From NCBI GenBank assembly GCA_002335865.1, contig DDCY01000012.1, forward strand, positions 145,753 through 209,752: DNA of 64,000 bases, read 5' to 3'. Of the stretch, positions 36,048 to 46,027 are shown in pieces. Position 1 is the stretch's first letter. Every line of letters begins with the position of its first letter. Below the pieces are notes generated by a model, which was given only the letters and a program-made list of their open reading frames with translations, did no database searches and was not told where the DNA came from. A program made the translations under genes and the position numbers. The DNA comes from Saprospiraceae bacterium UBA1994. Lineage in GTDB: Bacteria; Bacteroidota; Bacteroidia; Chitinophagales; Saprospiraceae.

Positions 36048-36878
36048 ATGTGGAATAAAATAATAGACATATCATCAAAAGCTACGAAGCAATGGAAATC
36101 TATATTGCTTATATACGGTGTACAATTAGTGCTAGGAAGCATAGTAGCTGTTATAGCGTACAGACAATTTAATGGAGCGATAGGTAGTTCTCTAGAACTA
36201 GATCGTTTAGCCAATGGATTTGATAGATCTATTTTCTCAGATATGATCAATAAATTTCCGGTGATCATCGAGCATATTCAAAGTCGATTCGCATTAATGG
36301 TTGTATTGTTTTTAATGTTAAGTATTTTTCTACATGCTGGTCTATTAAGTAATATCAGGTACGGTTATTATTCTATTTTTAAATACTTCCAGAATGCTAA
36401 TATATATTTCTTTAAATTCCTGAAAGTCGTTCTCATTTCATTGATTTTAAAGATAGTTGTACTTGCTATTATTTGGGTTCCTTTCTTTATGTTAATTGGT
36501 GATCCGTTAGAAACTTTTCATTCTGAGAAGACATTGATATTCACTGTTATAGGTTTAGTAATATTGAGTGCTTTATGTCTAATTGTAATATGGCTATGGA
36601 GTGTACTGAGTCGATATCATATAGTAGATGAAAATCGGTTGCTCGTGTCTATGAAGTCAGGATGGAGGCTTTTGATATCTAATTTCGCACGATACTATAT
36701 AGTAGGGTGTGGATTGATACTGTTACATGTCATTATTACTTGGTTATACACTTTAGTGGTTGATGATTGGGGGGCTGAGACGTGGTTTACTGTATTGGCC
36801 TTAGTCATTATGCAACAGTTATTTTCTTTAATTCGTATATGGATTAGAGTATTTGGATACTCTGCAGTAAATGATTAG
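36048..36878 (+). CDS. Six-helix membrane protein, unknown
   Basis: A 276-residue protein with six predicted membrane segments (about 18-37, 82-102, 120-150, 160-185, 210-235 and 245-270). No catalytic or transport motif is recognised. It starts one base after the stop of the M1 peptidase, so it is almost certainly translated from the same mRNA; a link to peptide processing or export is possible from position only. Confidence 0.75.
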   Translation: MWNKIIDISSKATKQWKSILLIYGVQLVLGSIVAVIAYRQFNGAIGSSLELDRLANGFDRSIFSDMINKFPVIIEHIQSRFALMVVLFLMLSIFLHAGLLSNIRYGYYSIFKYFQNANIYFFKFLKVVLISLILKIVVLAIIWVPFFMLIGDPLETFHSEKTLIFTVIGLVILSALCLIVIWLWSVLSRYHIVDENRLLVSMKSGWRLLISNFARYYIVGCGLILLHVIITWLYTLVVDDWGAETWFTVLALVIMQQLFSLIRIWIRVFGYSAVND

Positions 36879-36941
36879 CCAACAATTGGTTACTTTAGAT
36901 TATTCAAATTCAATGTCATTATTAATTCAAAGCATTTTTCG

Positions 36942-39791
36942 ATGAAAATCAGAATTCTACTTTTACTCTTAATAGGTTTCGTTGCGCAATTATCTCAGGC
37001 TCAAGTTTCATTTACTAATAGAAATGATCGACTTACAGAATCTGACTTTCATAGTGGTGTGGCAATTGGTATCGCTGATATGAATGGTGATAACAAGGAT
37101 GACATTATTCGTATGAATCAAGGTTATGAACTACATATCGAATATCAAAATGGACCGAATGAAATGTTTACAACTAAGAGTTTTGGTAATATGGGTGGAA
37201 ATAGTAGATGGAGCATGTGTATCGCAGATATAGATAATAATGGTTTTAATGAGTTTCTTGTGTCAGGATCTTATGATGACATTAGACTTTCTACAGCTAA
37301 TGATAGTGGTACAGATTTCTCATTATCTATGTTACCTAATGGATCATCTATTTTTGTACAAGGGTCAAATTTTGTTGATATTGATAACGATGGTTTTGTT
37401 GATATATTCGCTTGTCATGATGACGGAGAGAGTAAGGTGTGGGGCAACGATGGTACAGGTAATTTTGTAGAAAGAGACATATGGATTGATATGTCAGTCG
37501 ATGGCAGTTCTGGTGAAGTTGCATCAGGTAACTATGGCAGTATATGGGCAGATATAGATTCGGATGGAGACGTGGATCTGTATATCGCTAAATGCAGATT
37601 AGGTACTACAGACTTGACAGATACTCGTAGGTTGAATACTCTTTGGATCAATGATGGCAATGGAAATTTTGCTGAAGAAGGTGAAGCACGTGGACTCAGA
37701 GTCGGATATCAGTCATGGACTTCAGATTTCCAAGATGTGAACAATGATGGTCATTTAGATTGCTTTTTGACCAATCATGATTATGATAGTCAACTTTTTA
37801 TCAATGATGGTAATGGATATTTCAACGAAGTAGAAAATACTGGACTAGTTAACATTTCATTTCCTATACAAGGAGTGATGAGAGATTTTGATAACGATGG
37901 GTGGGTAGATATATTGACATCCGGTAATAAAGGACAAGTTTTTATCAACAATGGGGATTTGACCTTTACGGAATTAACCGATATTTTTAATGGTCAAAAG
38001 ATGGAGTCATACGCATTAGGTGATCTTAATGACGATGGATTTGTCGATATTTACGGAGGATATGCTAATATCTATACTAACCCCAGTACAATCGATGATA
38101 TCGTTTGGATCAATGAAGGAAATAATAATAATCACCTTTCAGTGTCGCTTGTAGGTATAGAAAGTAATAGAAACGCGATTGGAGCACGCATTTCGATATA
38201 TGGTGCATGGGGTATACAGATCCGCGAAGTAAGATCTGGCGAAAGTTATGGGATCTCTAATGCACTTAAACAATACTTCGGTATAGGATCAGCTACAGAA
38301 ATAGACTCTATGGTGATATCATGGCCATCTGGTCAGATGCAAACGGAGTACGATATTCCTATCAATGCATCACTTATCATAGAAGAAGGGGCATGTATAG
38401 CTGCTTCACCTATACTAAGTGAATCAGGAACTATAACGGTTTGCGATGGAGAGTCACTTTTAATCTCTGCTCCAGATGGTTACCAAAATTATGAATGGTC
38501 CAATGGATCTACTGGACAGTCTATATTGGTAACAGAAGCTGGGGTATATAGCCTTAAGATAATAGATGACAATGGATGCCTTGGTTTTTCTCAAGGAGTA
38601 AATGTCCTTGTAAATCCTCAACTTACACCTACGATAAGTGCTGAAGAAACTAATATATGCAATGGAGAGACGGTCACATTGACAACGTCTGAAGAGGTGG
38701 GTGCTATAGGTTACACATGGTCAAATGGGGACACAGGGTTATCAACCACAGTGTCAGCTGCAGGGATTTATACCGTAGTCGTAGAAGGTACTTGCGATAA
38801 CTATATATCCAATGAAATAGAAGTAATCGTGTCCGTAACTCCAGGTATACCCATGGCTGAGGCTATTCAAGAATTATTTATGGGAAATTCAGGTGTTTTG
38901 GAAGCGGAAGGAGATAATCTCGCATGGTACGATGAGGAACTATCTTCAAGCCCAGTAGGATTTGGTAACATGTTTACTACGCCCGTACTTGATGTAGATA
39001 CTTATTTCTACGTTGAAGATCGTGCAGGTGTTTTTGGGCTTAAAGAGTCAGTAGGGATGATAGAGCATAGTGGTACGTCTTATTCTTCGGTGCCAGGTAT
39101 TAGCCGCTCGATTACATTTGATGCGTTGGAAGATTTTACATTAGATTCGGTAACTGTCTATACAGATGTAGCTGCAGAAAGAAGAATAACAATACTTGAT
39201 CAAGGGGATAATGTTTTGGTTTCTAAATTAGTGGAAATACAAGAGGGTAAGAGTCAAGTATTCGTGGGTATCAAAATACCATCTGGTAATAATCTTCGTA
39301 TTAGCACTGATGATGCAGTCAATATAGAGAACATTGGGGCTGGCGATCCAAGACTTCAAAGGAGTAGTGAAGATGTGAATTACCCATATATGATTGATGA
39401 TGTAGTGTCTCTCAAAGATTCTCCATTTGGGGGTGAATACTATTATTATTTCTATGATTGGAAGATCACAACAGCAGACGACCTATGTGCTAGTGAACGT
39501 AAAGAAATATTGGCTAAAGTAGTGGTGGTGTCAAATAAAAATATTGAAGACTCAAATGCCATACAGCTATACCCTAACCCTTCAGCAGGAGAGATATATT
39601 TAGATTTGCAACTACATTATAATGAGGAGACTGCAGTGATAGTTACCGATATGACTGGCAGAAGAGTATATGATAAAAAGCCTCTACAAGCTTCTAATAA
39701 AATAGACCTTTCTAAACTCTCTAAAGGGTTATATATTATACAACTCACTCATGATAATGATACATATATTGGTAAGGTGATCCTTAACTAA
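36942..39791 (+). CDS. Secreted FG-GAP/VCBS and ASPIC/UnbV protein with Ig-like domains and T9SS sorting domain
   Basis: A 949-residue exported protein with a signal peptide ending near QLSQAQ. An integrin-like propeller occupies about 25-400, with calcium-binding D-x-D/N-x-D/N-G loops in almost every blade (DMNGDNKDD, DIDNDGFVD, DIDSDGDVD, DVNNDGHLD, DFDNDGWVD, DLNDDGFVD). An ASPIC/UnbV domain follows (about 405-480, NRNAIGARISIYG and VISWPSGQ), then two Ig-like domains each with the YEWSNGSTG or YTWSNGDTG turn, a jelly-roll-like region, and a type A T9SS sorting domain (LYPNPSAGEIYLDL to the C-terminal IGKVILN). It should be a surface or released adhesin-like protein; no enzyme activity is evident. 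Its own promoter may include TACTTTAG near 36894. Confidence 0.9.
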   Translation: MKIRILLLLLIGFVAQLSQAQVSFTNRNDRLTESDFHSGVAIGIADMNGDNKDDIIRMNQGYELHIEYQNGPNEMFTTKSFGNMGGNSRWSMCIADIDNNGFNEFLVSGSYDDIRLSTANDSGTDFSLSMLPNGSSIFVQGSNFVDIDNDGFVDIFACHDDGESKVWGNDGTGNFVERDIWIDMSVDGSSGEVASGNYGSIWADIDSDGDVDLYIAKCRLGTTDLTDTRRLNTLWINDGNGNFAEEGEARGLRVGYQSWTSDFQDVNNDGHLDCFLTNHDYDSQLFINDGNGYFNEVENTGLVNISFPIQGVMRDFDNDGWVDILTSGNKGQVFINNGDLTFTELTDIFNGQKMESYALGDLNDDGFVDIYGGYANIYTNPSTIDDIVWINEGNNNNHLSVSLVGIESNRNAIGARISIYGAWGIQIREVRSGESYGISNALKQYFGIGSATEIDSMVISWPSGQMQTEYDIPINASLIIEEGACIAASPILSESGTITVCDGESLLISAPDGYQNYEWSNGSTGQSILVTEAGVYSLKIIDDNGCLGFSQGVNVLVNPQLTPTISAEETNICNGETVTLTTSEEVGAIGYTWSNGDTGLSTTVSAAGIYTVVVEGTCDNYISNEIEVIVSVTPGIPMAEAIQELFMGNSGVLEAEGDNLAWYDEELSSSPVGFGNMFTTPVLDVDTYFYVEDRAGVFGLKESVGMIEHSGTSYSSVPGISRSITFDALEDFTLDSVTVYTDVAAERRITILDQGDNVLVSKLVEIQEGKSQVFVGIKIPSGNNLRISTDDAVNIENIGAGDPRLQRSSEDVNYPYMIDDVVSLKDSPFGGEYYYYFYDWKITTADDLCASERKEILAKVVVVSNKNIEDSNAIQLYPNPSAGEIYLDLQLHYNEETAVIVTDMTGRRVYDKKPLQASNKIDLSKLSKGLYIIQLTHDNDTYIGKVILN

Positions 39792-39950
39792 TGCAGTTTA
39801 TCCCACATGATTTCGTTTCTGATATGACATAACATAAATTGAATACTACGATAGGGATAGTAATTGCCTCTAAGTTTTAGAGTGTATCAGATCTAAATGT
39901 TCTAATTTGGCAGATCATTTACTGATTCAGCTAATTTAATAGTATTGAGC

Positions 39951-41042
39951 ATGGAGGAAAGGCTTACACCACTAACAGTGGTAGGTATGATGTCAGGCAG
40001 TTCATTGGACGGCATGGATATCTGTATCTGTAAGTTTACCCCATTGGTAGATGGTACTATTACACATGAAATTATTGTAGCCGATACTATCGAATATGAA
40101 CCAGAGTGGATTGACCATCTCAGTAATGCTCTAAATTTTAGTATGTCTGATTATTTTTCTTTTGAAGCGGATTACTCATATTGTATTTCTATGATGGTCA
40201 AAGATTTTATACAAATATTCGGTGTAGATGTTGACCTTATAGCGTCTCATGGACATACTTTGGATCATCGCCCAGATGAAGGTATCAGTGTCCAGATAGG
40301 TGATCCTGGAGTGATTGCTGCACTTACAGGCGTTGATACAGTGGCGGATTTCAGGATTCAAGATATTACCCTAGGAGGTCAAGGCGCACCTATTATACCT
40401 ATAGCTGAAAAATTACTTTACCCAGAGTTCAAGTCATTTATCAATCTAGGAGGTATAGCCAATATTAGTATTCATACTGAGGATACGATTATTGCTTGGG
40501 ATACTATTCCATGCAATCAAGTGCTCAATGATCAAGCAATGATTTTGGGAGCTGAGTATGATGAAAATGGAGAGTGGGCAAAGAAAGGTCAGTATAATGA
40601 AGGCTTGGCTGAGTCATGGGATGCTTTGGAGTATTTAGCCCATGATATTCCGAAGTCACTTGACAACAATTGGATTAGAGAAGAATACTTACCTATTATT
40701 TCAAATCTCAAAGTAGACCCTAAAGATGCACTGAACACTGCATGCAATCACATTGCGACTCAGATCAAAAAAGATATCCAAAAATTCTCTATCGTTTTGC
40801 CAGAAAAAATAATGATTACCGGTGGAGGAACGCATAATACCTATTTAATATCTTGTATAGAAAAACAGCTATCTACAATAGGTATCCAAATCTTTATTCC
40901 AGAAAAAACTGTTATTGATTATAAAGAGGCGACTATGACAGCTTTAATGGGATACTTATTTGCTATGGATATACCTAGTACTATACCAAGTGTAACTGGA
41001 GCCAATCGATCCACGATAGCTGGCAAATATTGTAAAGGATGA
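39951..41042 (+). CDS. anmK: Anhydro-N-acetylmuramic acid kinase
   Basis: A 363-residue sugar kinase that converts 1,6-anhydro-MurNAc to MurNAc-6-phosphate in peptidoglycan recycling. The ATP- and substrate-binding signature GMMSGSSLDGMD is at residues 12-23, followed by IASHGHTLDHRP, ADFRIQDITLGGQGAPIIP, NLGGIANIS and the late MITGGGTHN, all characteristic. ATG 39951 is taken as the start; a TTG six bases earlier is in frame. Its product is the substrate of MurQ, encoded at 53747-54550. The stop codon overlaps the next gene (ATGA), indicating translational coupling with an epimerase. Confidence 0.95.
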   Translation: MEERLTPLTVVGMMSGSSLDGMDICICKFTPLVDGTITHEIIVADTIEYEPEWIDHLSNALNFSMSDYFSFEADYSYCISMMVKDFIQIFGVDVDLIASHGHTLDHRPDEGISVQIGDPGVIAALTGVDTVADFRIQDITLGGQGAPIIPIAEKLLYPEFKSFINLGGIANISIHTEDTIIAWDTIPCNQVLNDQAMILGAEYDENGEWAKKGQYNEGLAESWDALEYLAHDIPKSLDNNWIREEYLPIISNLKVDPKDALNTACNHIATQIKKDIQKFSIVLPEKIMITGGGTHNTYLISCIEKQLSTIGIQIFIPEKTVIDYKEATMTALMGYLFAMDIPSTIPSVTGANRSTIAGKYCKG

Positions 41043-42070
41043 TCAACAAGAAATCAAAAATACTCATTACGGGGGCTACGGGATTAATCGGCTCGCACAT
41101 AGCACGGCGTCTATGGAAAGAGGGATATCATAACATATGCGCTACGAAGAGACCATCCTCTAAGATGGATCTATTGCCAGGTATAGCCGATAAACTCCAT
41201 TGGCTAGAAGCGGATGTAACTGATATAGTATCTCTACAGAACTGTTTTGAAGGTATAGAAGTCGTTATACACGCGGCAGCCGTTGTGAGTTATGATCCCA
41301 AAAAAAATGATCTGATGAATGATGTCAATGTGGGCGGCACAGCAAATATGGTCAACGTTGCCTTAGATTATGGTGTTAGGAGATTTGTATATATCAGCTC
41401 GGTCGCCGCATTAGGCAAGACCGAGAAGTCAACTGTGAGGAGTGAAAATACTGAATGGGATCATAGTGTGCAGACTACAGATTATGCCATCAGTAAGTAT
41501 AAGTCAGAGAAAGAAGCTTGGCGTGGATACGCAGAAGGCCTCAGTCTGGTCATACTCAATCCATCCTTCGTCATAGGAGCTTCTAACTGGACAGAATCAT
41601 CCTCACGTATATGGAGCCAAATGGCCAAAGGCATACCTTATTATCCAATGGGAACCAATGGTTATGTTGATGTCAGAGATGTATCAGCTGCGGCTCTTAT
41701 GGCGATGAATTCAGACTTTAATGGTGAGCGATTTGTTTTATCTGCAGAGACCATATCATATAAAACTGCATTCCAATGGATCGCCGAAGCCATTGGAGTT
41801 AAAGTTCCTTCCAGAGCGCTCACGCCACTCTTAAGAAATATAGCCTGGAGGCTAGAATGGCTAAGATCTATGCTTACAGGAACATCACTTCTACTCACTG
41901 CCGCATCAGCTAAAAGTACCGCAGAAGAGACCCACTATGATAATGTTAAGTCTAGGAAGATCTTAGGGATGACCTATAGACCACTAAAGCAATCAATACA
42001 AGTCGTAGGCAATATTTTTGTGAATTCTCAAAAAGAAGGAAAAGACTACGGAGTAATGGAAGTAGATTAA
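41039..42070 (+). CDS. NAD-dependent epimerase/dehydratase (extended SDR)
   Basis: A 343-residue short-chain dehydrogenase of the extended type. The nucleotide-binding GATGLIGSHIA is at about 11-21, the second strand ends near the ATKRPSS segment, and the catalytic YAISK pair (Tyr and Lys) sits at about 150 with a Ser in the preceding YISSVAALG. The family includes sugar-nucleotide epimerases, dihydroflavonol reductase-like enzymes and hydroxysteroid dehydrogenases, and the substrate cannot be deduced. Its start lies within the end of anmK with a four-base overlap, so they are expressed together, though no pathway link is obvious. Confidence 0.85.
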   Translation: MINKKSKILITGATGLIGSHIARRLWKEGYHNICATKRPSSKMDLLPGIADKLHWLEADVTDIVSLQNCFEGIEVVIHAAAVVSYDPKKNDLMNDVNVGGTANMVNVALDYGVRRFVYISSVAALGKTEKSTVRSENTEWDHSVQTTDYAISKYKSEKEAWRGYAEGLSLVILNPSFVIGASNWTESSSRIWSQMAKGIPYYPMGTNGYVDVRDVSAAALMAMNSDFNGERFVLSAETISYKTAFQWIAEAIGVKVPSRALTPLLRNIAWRLEWLRSMLTGTSLLLTAASAKSTAEETHYDNVKSRKILGMTYRPLKQSIQVVGNIFVNSQKEGKDYGVMEVD

Positions 42071-42372
42071 AGTCAATTATTACCGTAAATGACACAAGGC
42101 ATAGCTTTCGTAGAAAAAAGTAAAACTTCGATAAATCGATCTCTCATATTTTTATTTTCAGTAAATGATACTCATCAATTCAGAGCGAAAGTCATAGAGT
42201 ATAGTCTTTCGCGAAAATAAGGATGACGTCTAGAAAGATTTTTAATCCAAAATATAAACACATGAGTGTGATATTAAAAATATTAGGAAAGTAGTCTTAT
42301 GAACATATATTTAATTTATTAAACATTCAATTTTACTACCAAATATTAAGAATAGCTATCTTATAACATCAA
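42071..42372. other. Intergenic region between convergent genes
   Basis: About 300 bases without a gene between the epimerase and the GHMP kinase. A GCGAAAG/CTTTCGC inverted repeat with a 14-base loop at 42185-42212 may serve as a transcription end. Nothing else stands out. Confidence 0.45.
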
Positions 42373-43257
42373 CTACAACCTTATTAATTTATATTTATTA
42401 TACTCCATTATGGTCTTATCTACATCTTCCGCATACCCCAATAAAAAACCTCCTCCGCCAGCACCACAAAGTTTTATAGAAAGGTTATCTCTATCCAAAG
42501 AATCTTTCCATAAATCACGATAGTCATCCAGTATAGCAAAATCAAGGTATTCATATTGCCAATGGCTAATATCTGATATTGCAGCACAAAGTGATGCTTG
42601 ATTATCATTCATTTGAGCTGCAATAGCAGCAGAACACATTTTCTTGTAACGAACTATAGACGATAAATATGATTCATCCTGAGCCCTATCGATATATTGT
42701 TTTACAAAAGGCGATGTCTTTCTAGAAATACCAGTGTCGATCAAGAAATAATGGCTAAGATCAATATTGTCTTCTAAAATATGTATTACACCTTCATCAA
42801 TATGTATAGATTGATTGAGATATATTACTAACGGATCTATACCTGAGCTCACCCCATGAAAATAAGATTCTATGTCTAATAGATCTTCTTTGAGAAGGGA
42901 AGTGTCAGAAGCCTTCTTTTCATCTAGAACGAATAAATCGTATATCGCAGCTGTAATCGCTCCACTACTACCTAGTCCATATCCTAAAGGAATGTTACTA
43001 TGCAAGTACATACCATTGCTGATGGCTTGGGCAAAAGCTTTGAGATCTACTTTAGTATTATTAGTATACTTGAGGTATTCCAAAATGGGCTGTAAGCCTT
43101 TAGTTAGATTTGAGGTAGGTTTATTTTTTTTCCATCTAGCTGAGTATTGGTTTATTGGTGTAGCTAATATCTCTCCACCTTGTATTACAGAGTACTCACC
43201 GAATAATATGATTTTCGACGAGTATGATTTATCTGATATGTTATATAGTGACTTCAT
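42373..43257 (-). CDS. GHMP-superfamily kinase (GYDIA-type, mevalonate-kinase-like)
   Basis: A 294-residue small-molecule kinase. The phosphate-binding loop PLGYGLGSSGAITAAI is at about residues 96-110, close to the LGLGSSAA signature of mevalonate, galactose and homoserine kinases, and the C-terminal glycine-rich loop KLCGAGGGGFLLGY is intact. It matches the group annotated in Bacteroidota as GYDIA family GHMP kinase, whose substrate has not been established; mevalonate kinase-like activity is possible. The gene stands 198 bases from the paa cluster on the same strand and is convergent with the epimerase. Confidence 0.85.
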   Translation of the reverse strand: MKSLYNISDKSYSSKIILFGEYSVIQGGEILATPINQYSARWKKNKPTSNLTKGLQPILEYLKYTNNTKVDLKAFAQAISNGMYLHSNIPLGYGLGSSGAITAAIYDLFVLDEKKASDTSLLKEDLLDIESYFHGVSSGIDPLVIYLNQSIHIDEGVIHILEDNIDLSHYFLIDTGISRKTSPFVKQYIDRAQDESYLSSIVRYKKMCSAAIAAQMNDNQASLCAAISDISHWQYEYLDFAILDDYRDLWKDSLDRDNLSIKLCGAGGGGFLLGYAEDVDKTIMEYNKYKLIRL

Positions 43258-43455
43258 TTGAGTAAAGACGAATACGCCTTTTTTATCTTTTCAAGATTCA
43301 CACTTAAATGATAAATACTGAATGCGATTAGATTGCTAAAATTAACCTTTAGATAAGAGTTTTTCTATTATTTTTTCAGCTATAAAATCTTCCTTACGTA
43401 GTTTTGTAACGATGATGGATAACTTAGAGCGGTAGCTATTTTTTATTCAAAGTAA

Positions 43456-43947
43456 TTAGTGGCATTTAAAGTAGTCGAAAGGCTCTTTGCAATCCAAGCA
43501 CTTGTAAAATGCTTTACAAGCGGTCGAGCCAAACAGACTAATCAACTCAGTATTAATAGATTCACATTGTGGGCAGGGTACTATTTTCTTTTCTCCTTTG
43601 ATAAATGATTTATCAGTAGTTTGTTCTATCGGAGGTGCAATACCATATTCCTTTAGTTTTCGTTTACCATCTTCCGAAATCCAGTCTGTAGTCCATATGG
43701 GATTGAGAGATTGTATTACTTCTACATTAGATATACCATGCTCTTGAAGTGCCGCAAGGATGTTGACGCGTATCATATCCATAGCAGGACAGCCAGTATA
43801 TGTTGGAGTGATATGAACAGTTACGTTGCCATTGTCATCGACTATAGCATTTCTAAGTATGCCGAGATCTTCTATCGTAAGCACCGGTATTTCTGGATCA
43901 CTTACCTCTTTGAGTATTTCTAGAATATGATTTCGATCTATTACCAT
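43456..43947 (-). CDS. paaD: Phenylacetate degradation protein PaaD (DUF59 plus zinc ribbon)
   Basis: A 163-residue protein needed for activity of the phenylacetyl-CoA epoxidase, probably in maturing its metal or iron-sulfur centres. The N-terminal DUF59/MIP18-like domain includes VSDPEIPVLTIEDLGI and TPTYTGCPAMDMI. The C-terminal part has a four-cysteine zinc ribbon (CPQC ... CLDC, then FKCH). It is last in the paaABCD order and its start overlaps the end of paaC by seven bases. Confidence 0.93.
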   Translation of the reverse strand: MVIDRNHILEILKEVSDPEIPVLTIEDLGILRNAIVDDNGNVTVHITPTYTGCPAMDMIRVNILAALQEHGISNVEVIQSLNPIWTTDWISEDGKRKLKEYGIAPPIEQTTDKSFIKGEKKIVPCPQCESINTELISLFGSTACKAFYKCLDCKEPFDYFKCH

Positions 43948-44696
43948 GTTAAATTAGGATAAGATTTTTGCATATATTGTAACTCAGCTAAGATAAAACC
44001 TAAGTACTCAGTGTGATTTCCCTTACGTCCTCCTTGCTGAGGAAATATATCTTCTGGAAGAGATAAAGTAGATTCTTGTAATACTGCATTGAGCTTAGCA
44101 TATGCTTTTTCTCTGATCAAAGACAAGTCTGGCGCTATGCCTGTTTTCAACAGCTTACTTTCGGATTTCGTAGGTATAAATAACTCTTCAAAATAGTGGA
44201 TTTTATCTCCTAGAGCCTGTTGCATTCGGCTATGACTTTCTTCTGTACCATCACCCAATCTTACCATCCACTCAGCACTATATTGTAAGTGATATTTTGC
44301 CTCTTTCACTGACTTAGCTCCAATATATGCCATCTGTTCATCTGTAGATTTGCTTAACGCTTTTAAATGATAGAAATGATAACAATCAAACAAAAATTGA
44401 CGAACTATCGTCTGAGCAAAGTCTCCATTTTTTTGCTCCACTAGAAGGGCATTAGTCCATTCGCGCGCATCTCTTTTAAAAGGATAATCATCCTCGGTCT
44501 TACCATTACCTTCTTGCTTAGCGGCATATTGATATAGATTTCGAGCTTTTCCTATTAAGTCTAGAGAGATATTAGTTAGCGCTATATCTTGTTCTAATAC
44601 AGGTCCATGTCCTGTCCATTCAGACACTCGATGTCCAAGGATCATCACATCATCTGCTAGCTGTATAGTATAGTTGAGTAGATCTTTGTTTACCAT
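43941..44696 (-). CDS. paaC: 1,2-phenylacetyl-CoA epoxidase subunit PaaC
   Basis: A 251-residue ferritin-like subunit that forms the structural partner of PaaA in the epoxidase core. It is recognised by ADDVMILGHRVSEWTGHGPVLEQDIALTN near the N-terminus (given here in part), the KEAKYHLQYSAEWMVRLGDGTEESHSRM segment and ILAELQYMQKSYP at the end. The gene begins four bases after paaB, and its end overlaps paaD, showing a tight operon. Confidence 0.94.
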   Translation of the reverse strand: MVNKDLLNYTIQLADDVMILGHRVSEWTGHGPVLEQDIALTNISLDLIGKARNLYQYAAKQEGNGKTEDDYPFKRDAREWTNALLVEQKNGDFAQTIVRQFLFDCYHFYHLKALSKSTDEQMAYIGAKSVKEAKYHLQYSAEWMVRLGDGTEESHSRMQQALGDKIHYFEELFIPTKSESKLLKTGIAPDLSLIREKAYAKLNAVLQESTLSLPEDIFPQQGGRKGNHTEYLGFILAELQYMQKSYPNLTW

Positions 44697-44700
44697 GGCA

Positions 44701-44985
44701 TTACATATATTTTACTTCATCTGGAAGTTTGTAGAAAGTAGGGTGGCGGTATACCTTATCTTCAGCAGGTGCATAGAATGCATCGCTATCCGTAGGATTA
44801 CTTGCTGTGATATCCTTAGACTCGATTACCCAAATACTTATTCCTTCTTGTCTGCGTGTATATACATCTCGGGCATTCATAATAGCCATCTGCGGGTCTG
44901 ATGCATGTAGGCTGCCTACATGCTTGTGATGCAGCCCGTTCTTTGATCTGATAAAGATCTCATATAGAGGGAGGTACTTTTTCAT
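44701..44985 (-). CDS. paaB: 1,2-phenylacetyl-CoA epoxidase subunit PaaB
   Basis: A 94-residue small subunit of the multicomponent epoxidase, recognised by YEIFIRSKNGLHHKHVGSLHA, NARDVYTRRQEGISIWVI and the C-terminal YRHPTFYKLPDEVKYM. It bridges PaaAC dimers by family precedent. It sits between paaA (two bases) and paaC (four bases), so expression is coupled. Confidence 0.94.
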   Translation of the reverse strand: MKKYLPLYEIFIRSKNGLHHKHVGSLHASDPQMAIMNARDVYTRRQEGISIWVIESKDITASNPTDSDAFYAPAEDKVYRHPTFYKLPDEVKYM

Positions 44986-44987
44986 GG

Positions 44988-45971
44988 TTACGCAGTTTTT
45001 ACTTCTATCGGATTCAGTTTTCTTTGCTCTTGCTTCTCAGCATATGCCATGGAAGCTTCTCTTACCCATGCACCGTCTTCGTGTGCTTTGACTCTAGCTG
45101 CAATTCTATCTTTATTACATGGGCCATGTCCTTTTACCACTTGCCAAAATTCATCCCAGTCGATTTCTCCGAAGTCATAATTACTAGTGGCTTCATTGAA
45201 CTTGAGCTCTGGATCAGGAACAGTAATACCGAGAAGTTCTGCTTGGGGTACAGTCATATCAACAAATCGCTGGCGCAGCTCATCATTCGAAAATCTCTTG
45301 ATATTCCAAGCCATAGATTGCTGCGTATGCGGCGAATCTACATCGCTTGGTCCAAACATCATTAGCGATGGCCACCACCATCTATTAAGTGCATCTTGTG
45401 CCATTGCTTTTTGCTCAGGGCTACCCTGGCATAGTGAAAGTAAGATTTCGAATCCCTGTCTCTGGTGAAACGATTCTTCTTTACATACTCTTACCATAGC
45501 TCTTGCATAAGGACCGTATGAGCATCTGCATAACGGTACTTGATTCATGATCGCAGCACCATCTACTAGCCATCCAATAGTTCCAATATCTGCCCATGTC
45601 AGAGTAGGGTAGTTAAATATACTTGAGTACTTAGCCTTTCCTGTGTGCAACTGATCAATCAATGTATCTCTCTCTATACCCAAGGTTTCTGCTGCAGAAT
45701 ATAGATACAAACCATGTCCAGCTTCATCTTGTACTTTGGCCATGAGACCTAGTTTTCTTTTGAGACTAGGAGCTCTAGAGATCCAGTTTCCTTCTGGTAA
45801 CATTCCTACTATTTCTGAGTGTGCATGTTGAGATATCTGGCGGACAAGTGTCTTACGATAGCTATCGGGCATCCAATCTCTTGGCTCGATGCGTTCATCC
45901 CTATCTATTTTTTCTTGAAATTTTTGCTCTAATGAAAGCTCCATATTTAATTGTTCAGCATTGAATGGCAT
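44988..45971 (-). CDS. paaA: 1,2-phenylacetyl-CoA epoxidase catalytic subunit PaaA
   Basis: A 327-residue ferritin-like di-iron oxygenase subunit that, with PaaB, PaaC and the reductase PaaE, converts phenylacetyl-CoA and O2 to ring-1,2-epoxyphenylacetyl-CoA. Two ExxH-type iron-binding motifs are visible, EAGH in VQDEAGHGLYLYS and ESFH in CKEESFHQRQGF, with the family segments HSEIVGMLPEGNW and WWPSLMMFGPSD. It is the first gene of paaABCD. Upstream are a promoter (45989-46019) and a palindromic operator (46028-46041) shared with paaE. Confidence 0.96.
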   Translation of the reverse strand: MPFNAEQLNMELSLEQKFQEKIDRDERIEPRDWMPDSYRKTLVRQISQHAHSEIVGMLPEGNWISRAPSLKRKLGLMAKVQDEAGHGLYLYSAAETLGIERDTLIDQLHTGKAKYSSIFNYPTLTWADIGTIGWLVDGAAIMNQVPLCRCSYGPYARAMVRVCKEESFHQRQGFEILLSLCQGSPEQKAMAQDALNRWWWPSLMMFGPSDVDSPHTQQSMAWNIKRFSNDELRQRFVDMTVPQAELLGITVPDPELKFNEATSNYDFGEIDWDEFWQVVKGHGPCNKDRIAARVKAHEDGAWVREASMAYAEKQEQRKLNPIEVKTA

Positions 45972-45988
45972 TATAGCCGAAATTATTA

Positions 45989-46019
45989 CAAAACTAAACT
46001 AATCAAGGCCACTAATCAA
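45989..46019 (-). promoter_or_regulatory. paaABCD promoter (TTG-N20-TAGTTTTG)
   Basis: On the minus strand TTG at 46019-46017 and a perfect TAnnTTTG, TAGTTTTG, at 45996-45989 are separated by 20 bases. The predicted start is 10-15 bases before the paaA ATG. Confidence 0.6.
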
Positions 46020-46027
46020 GTAAAAAG

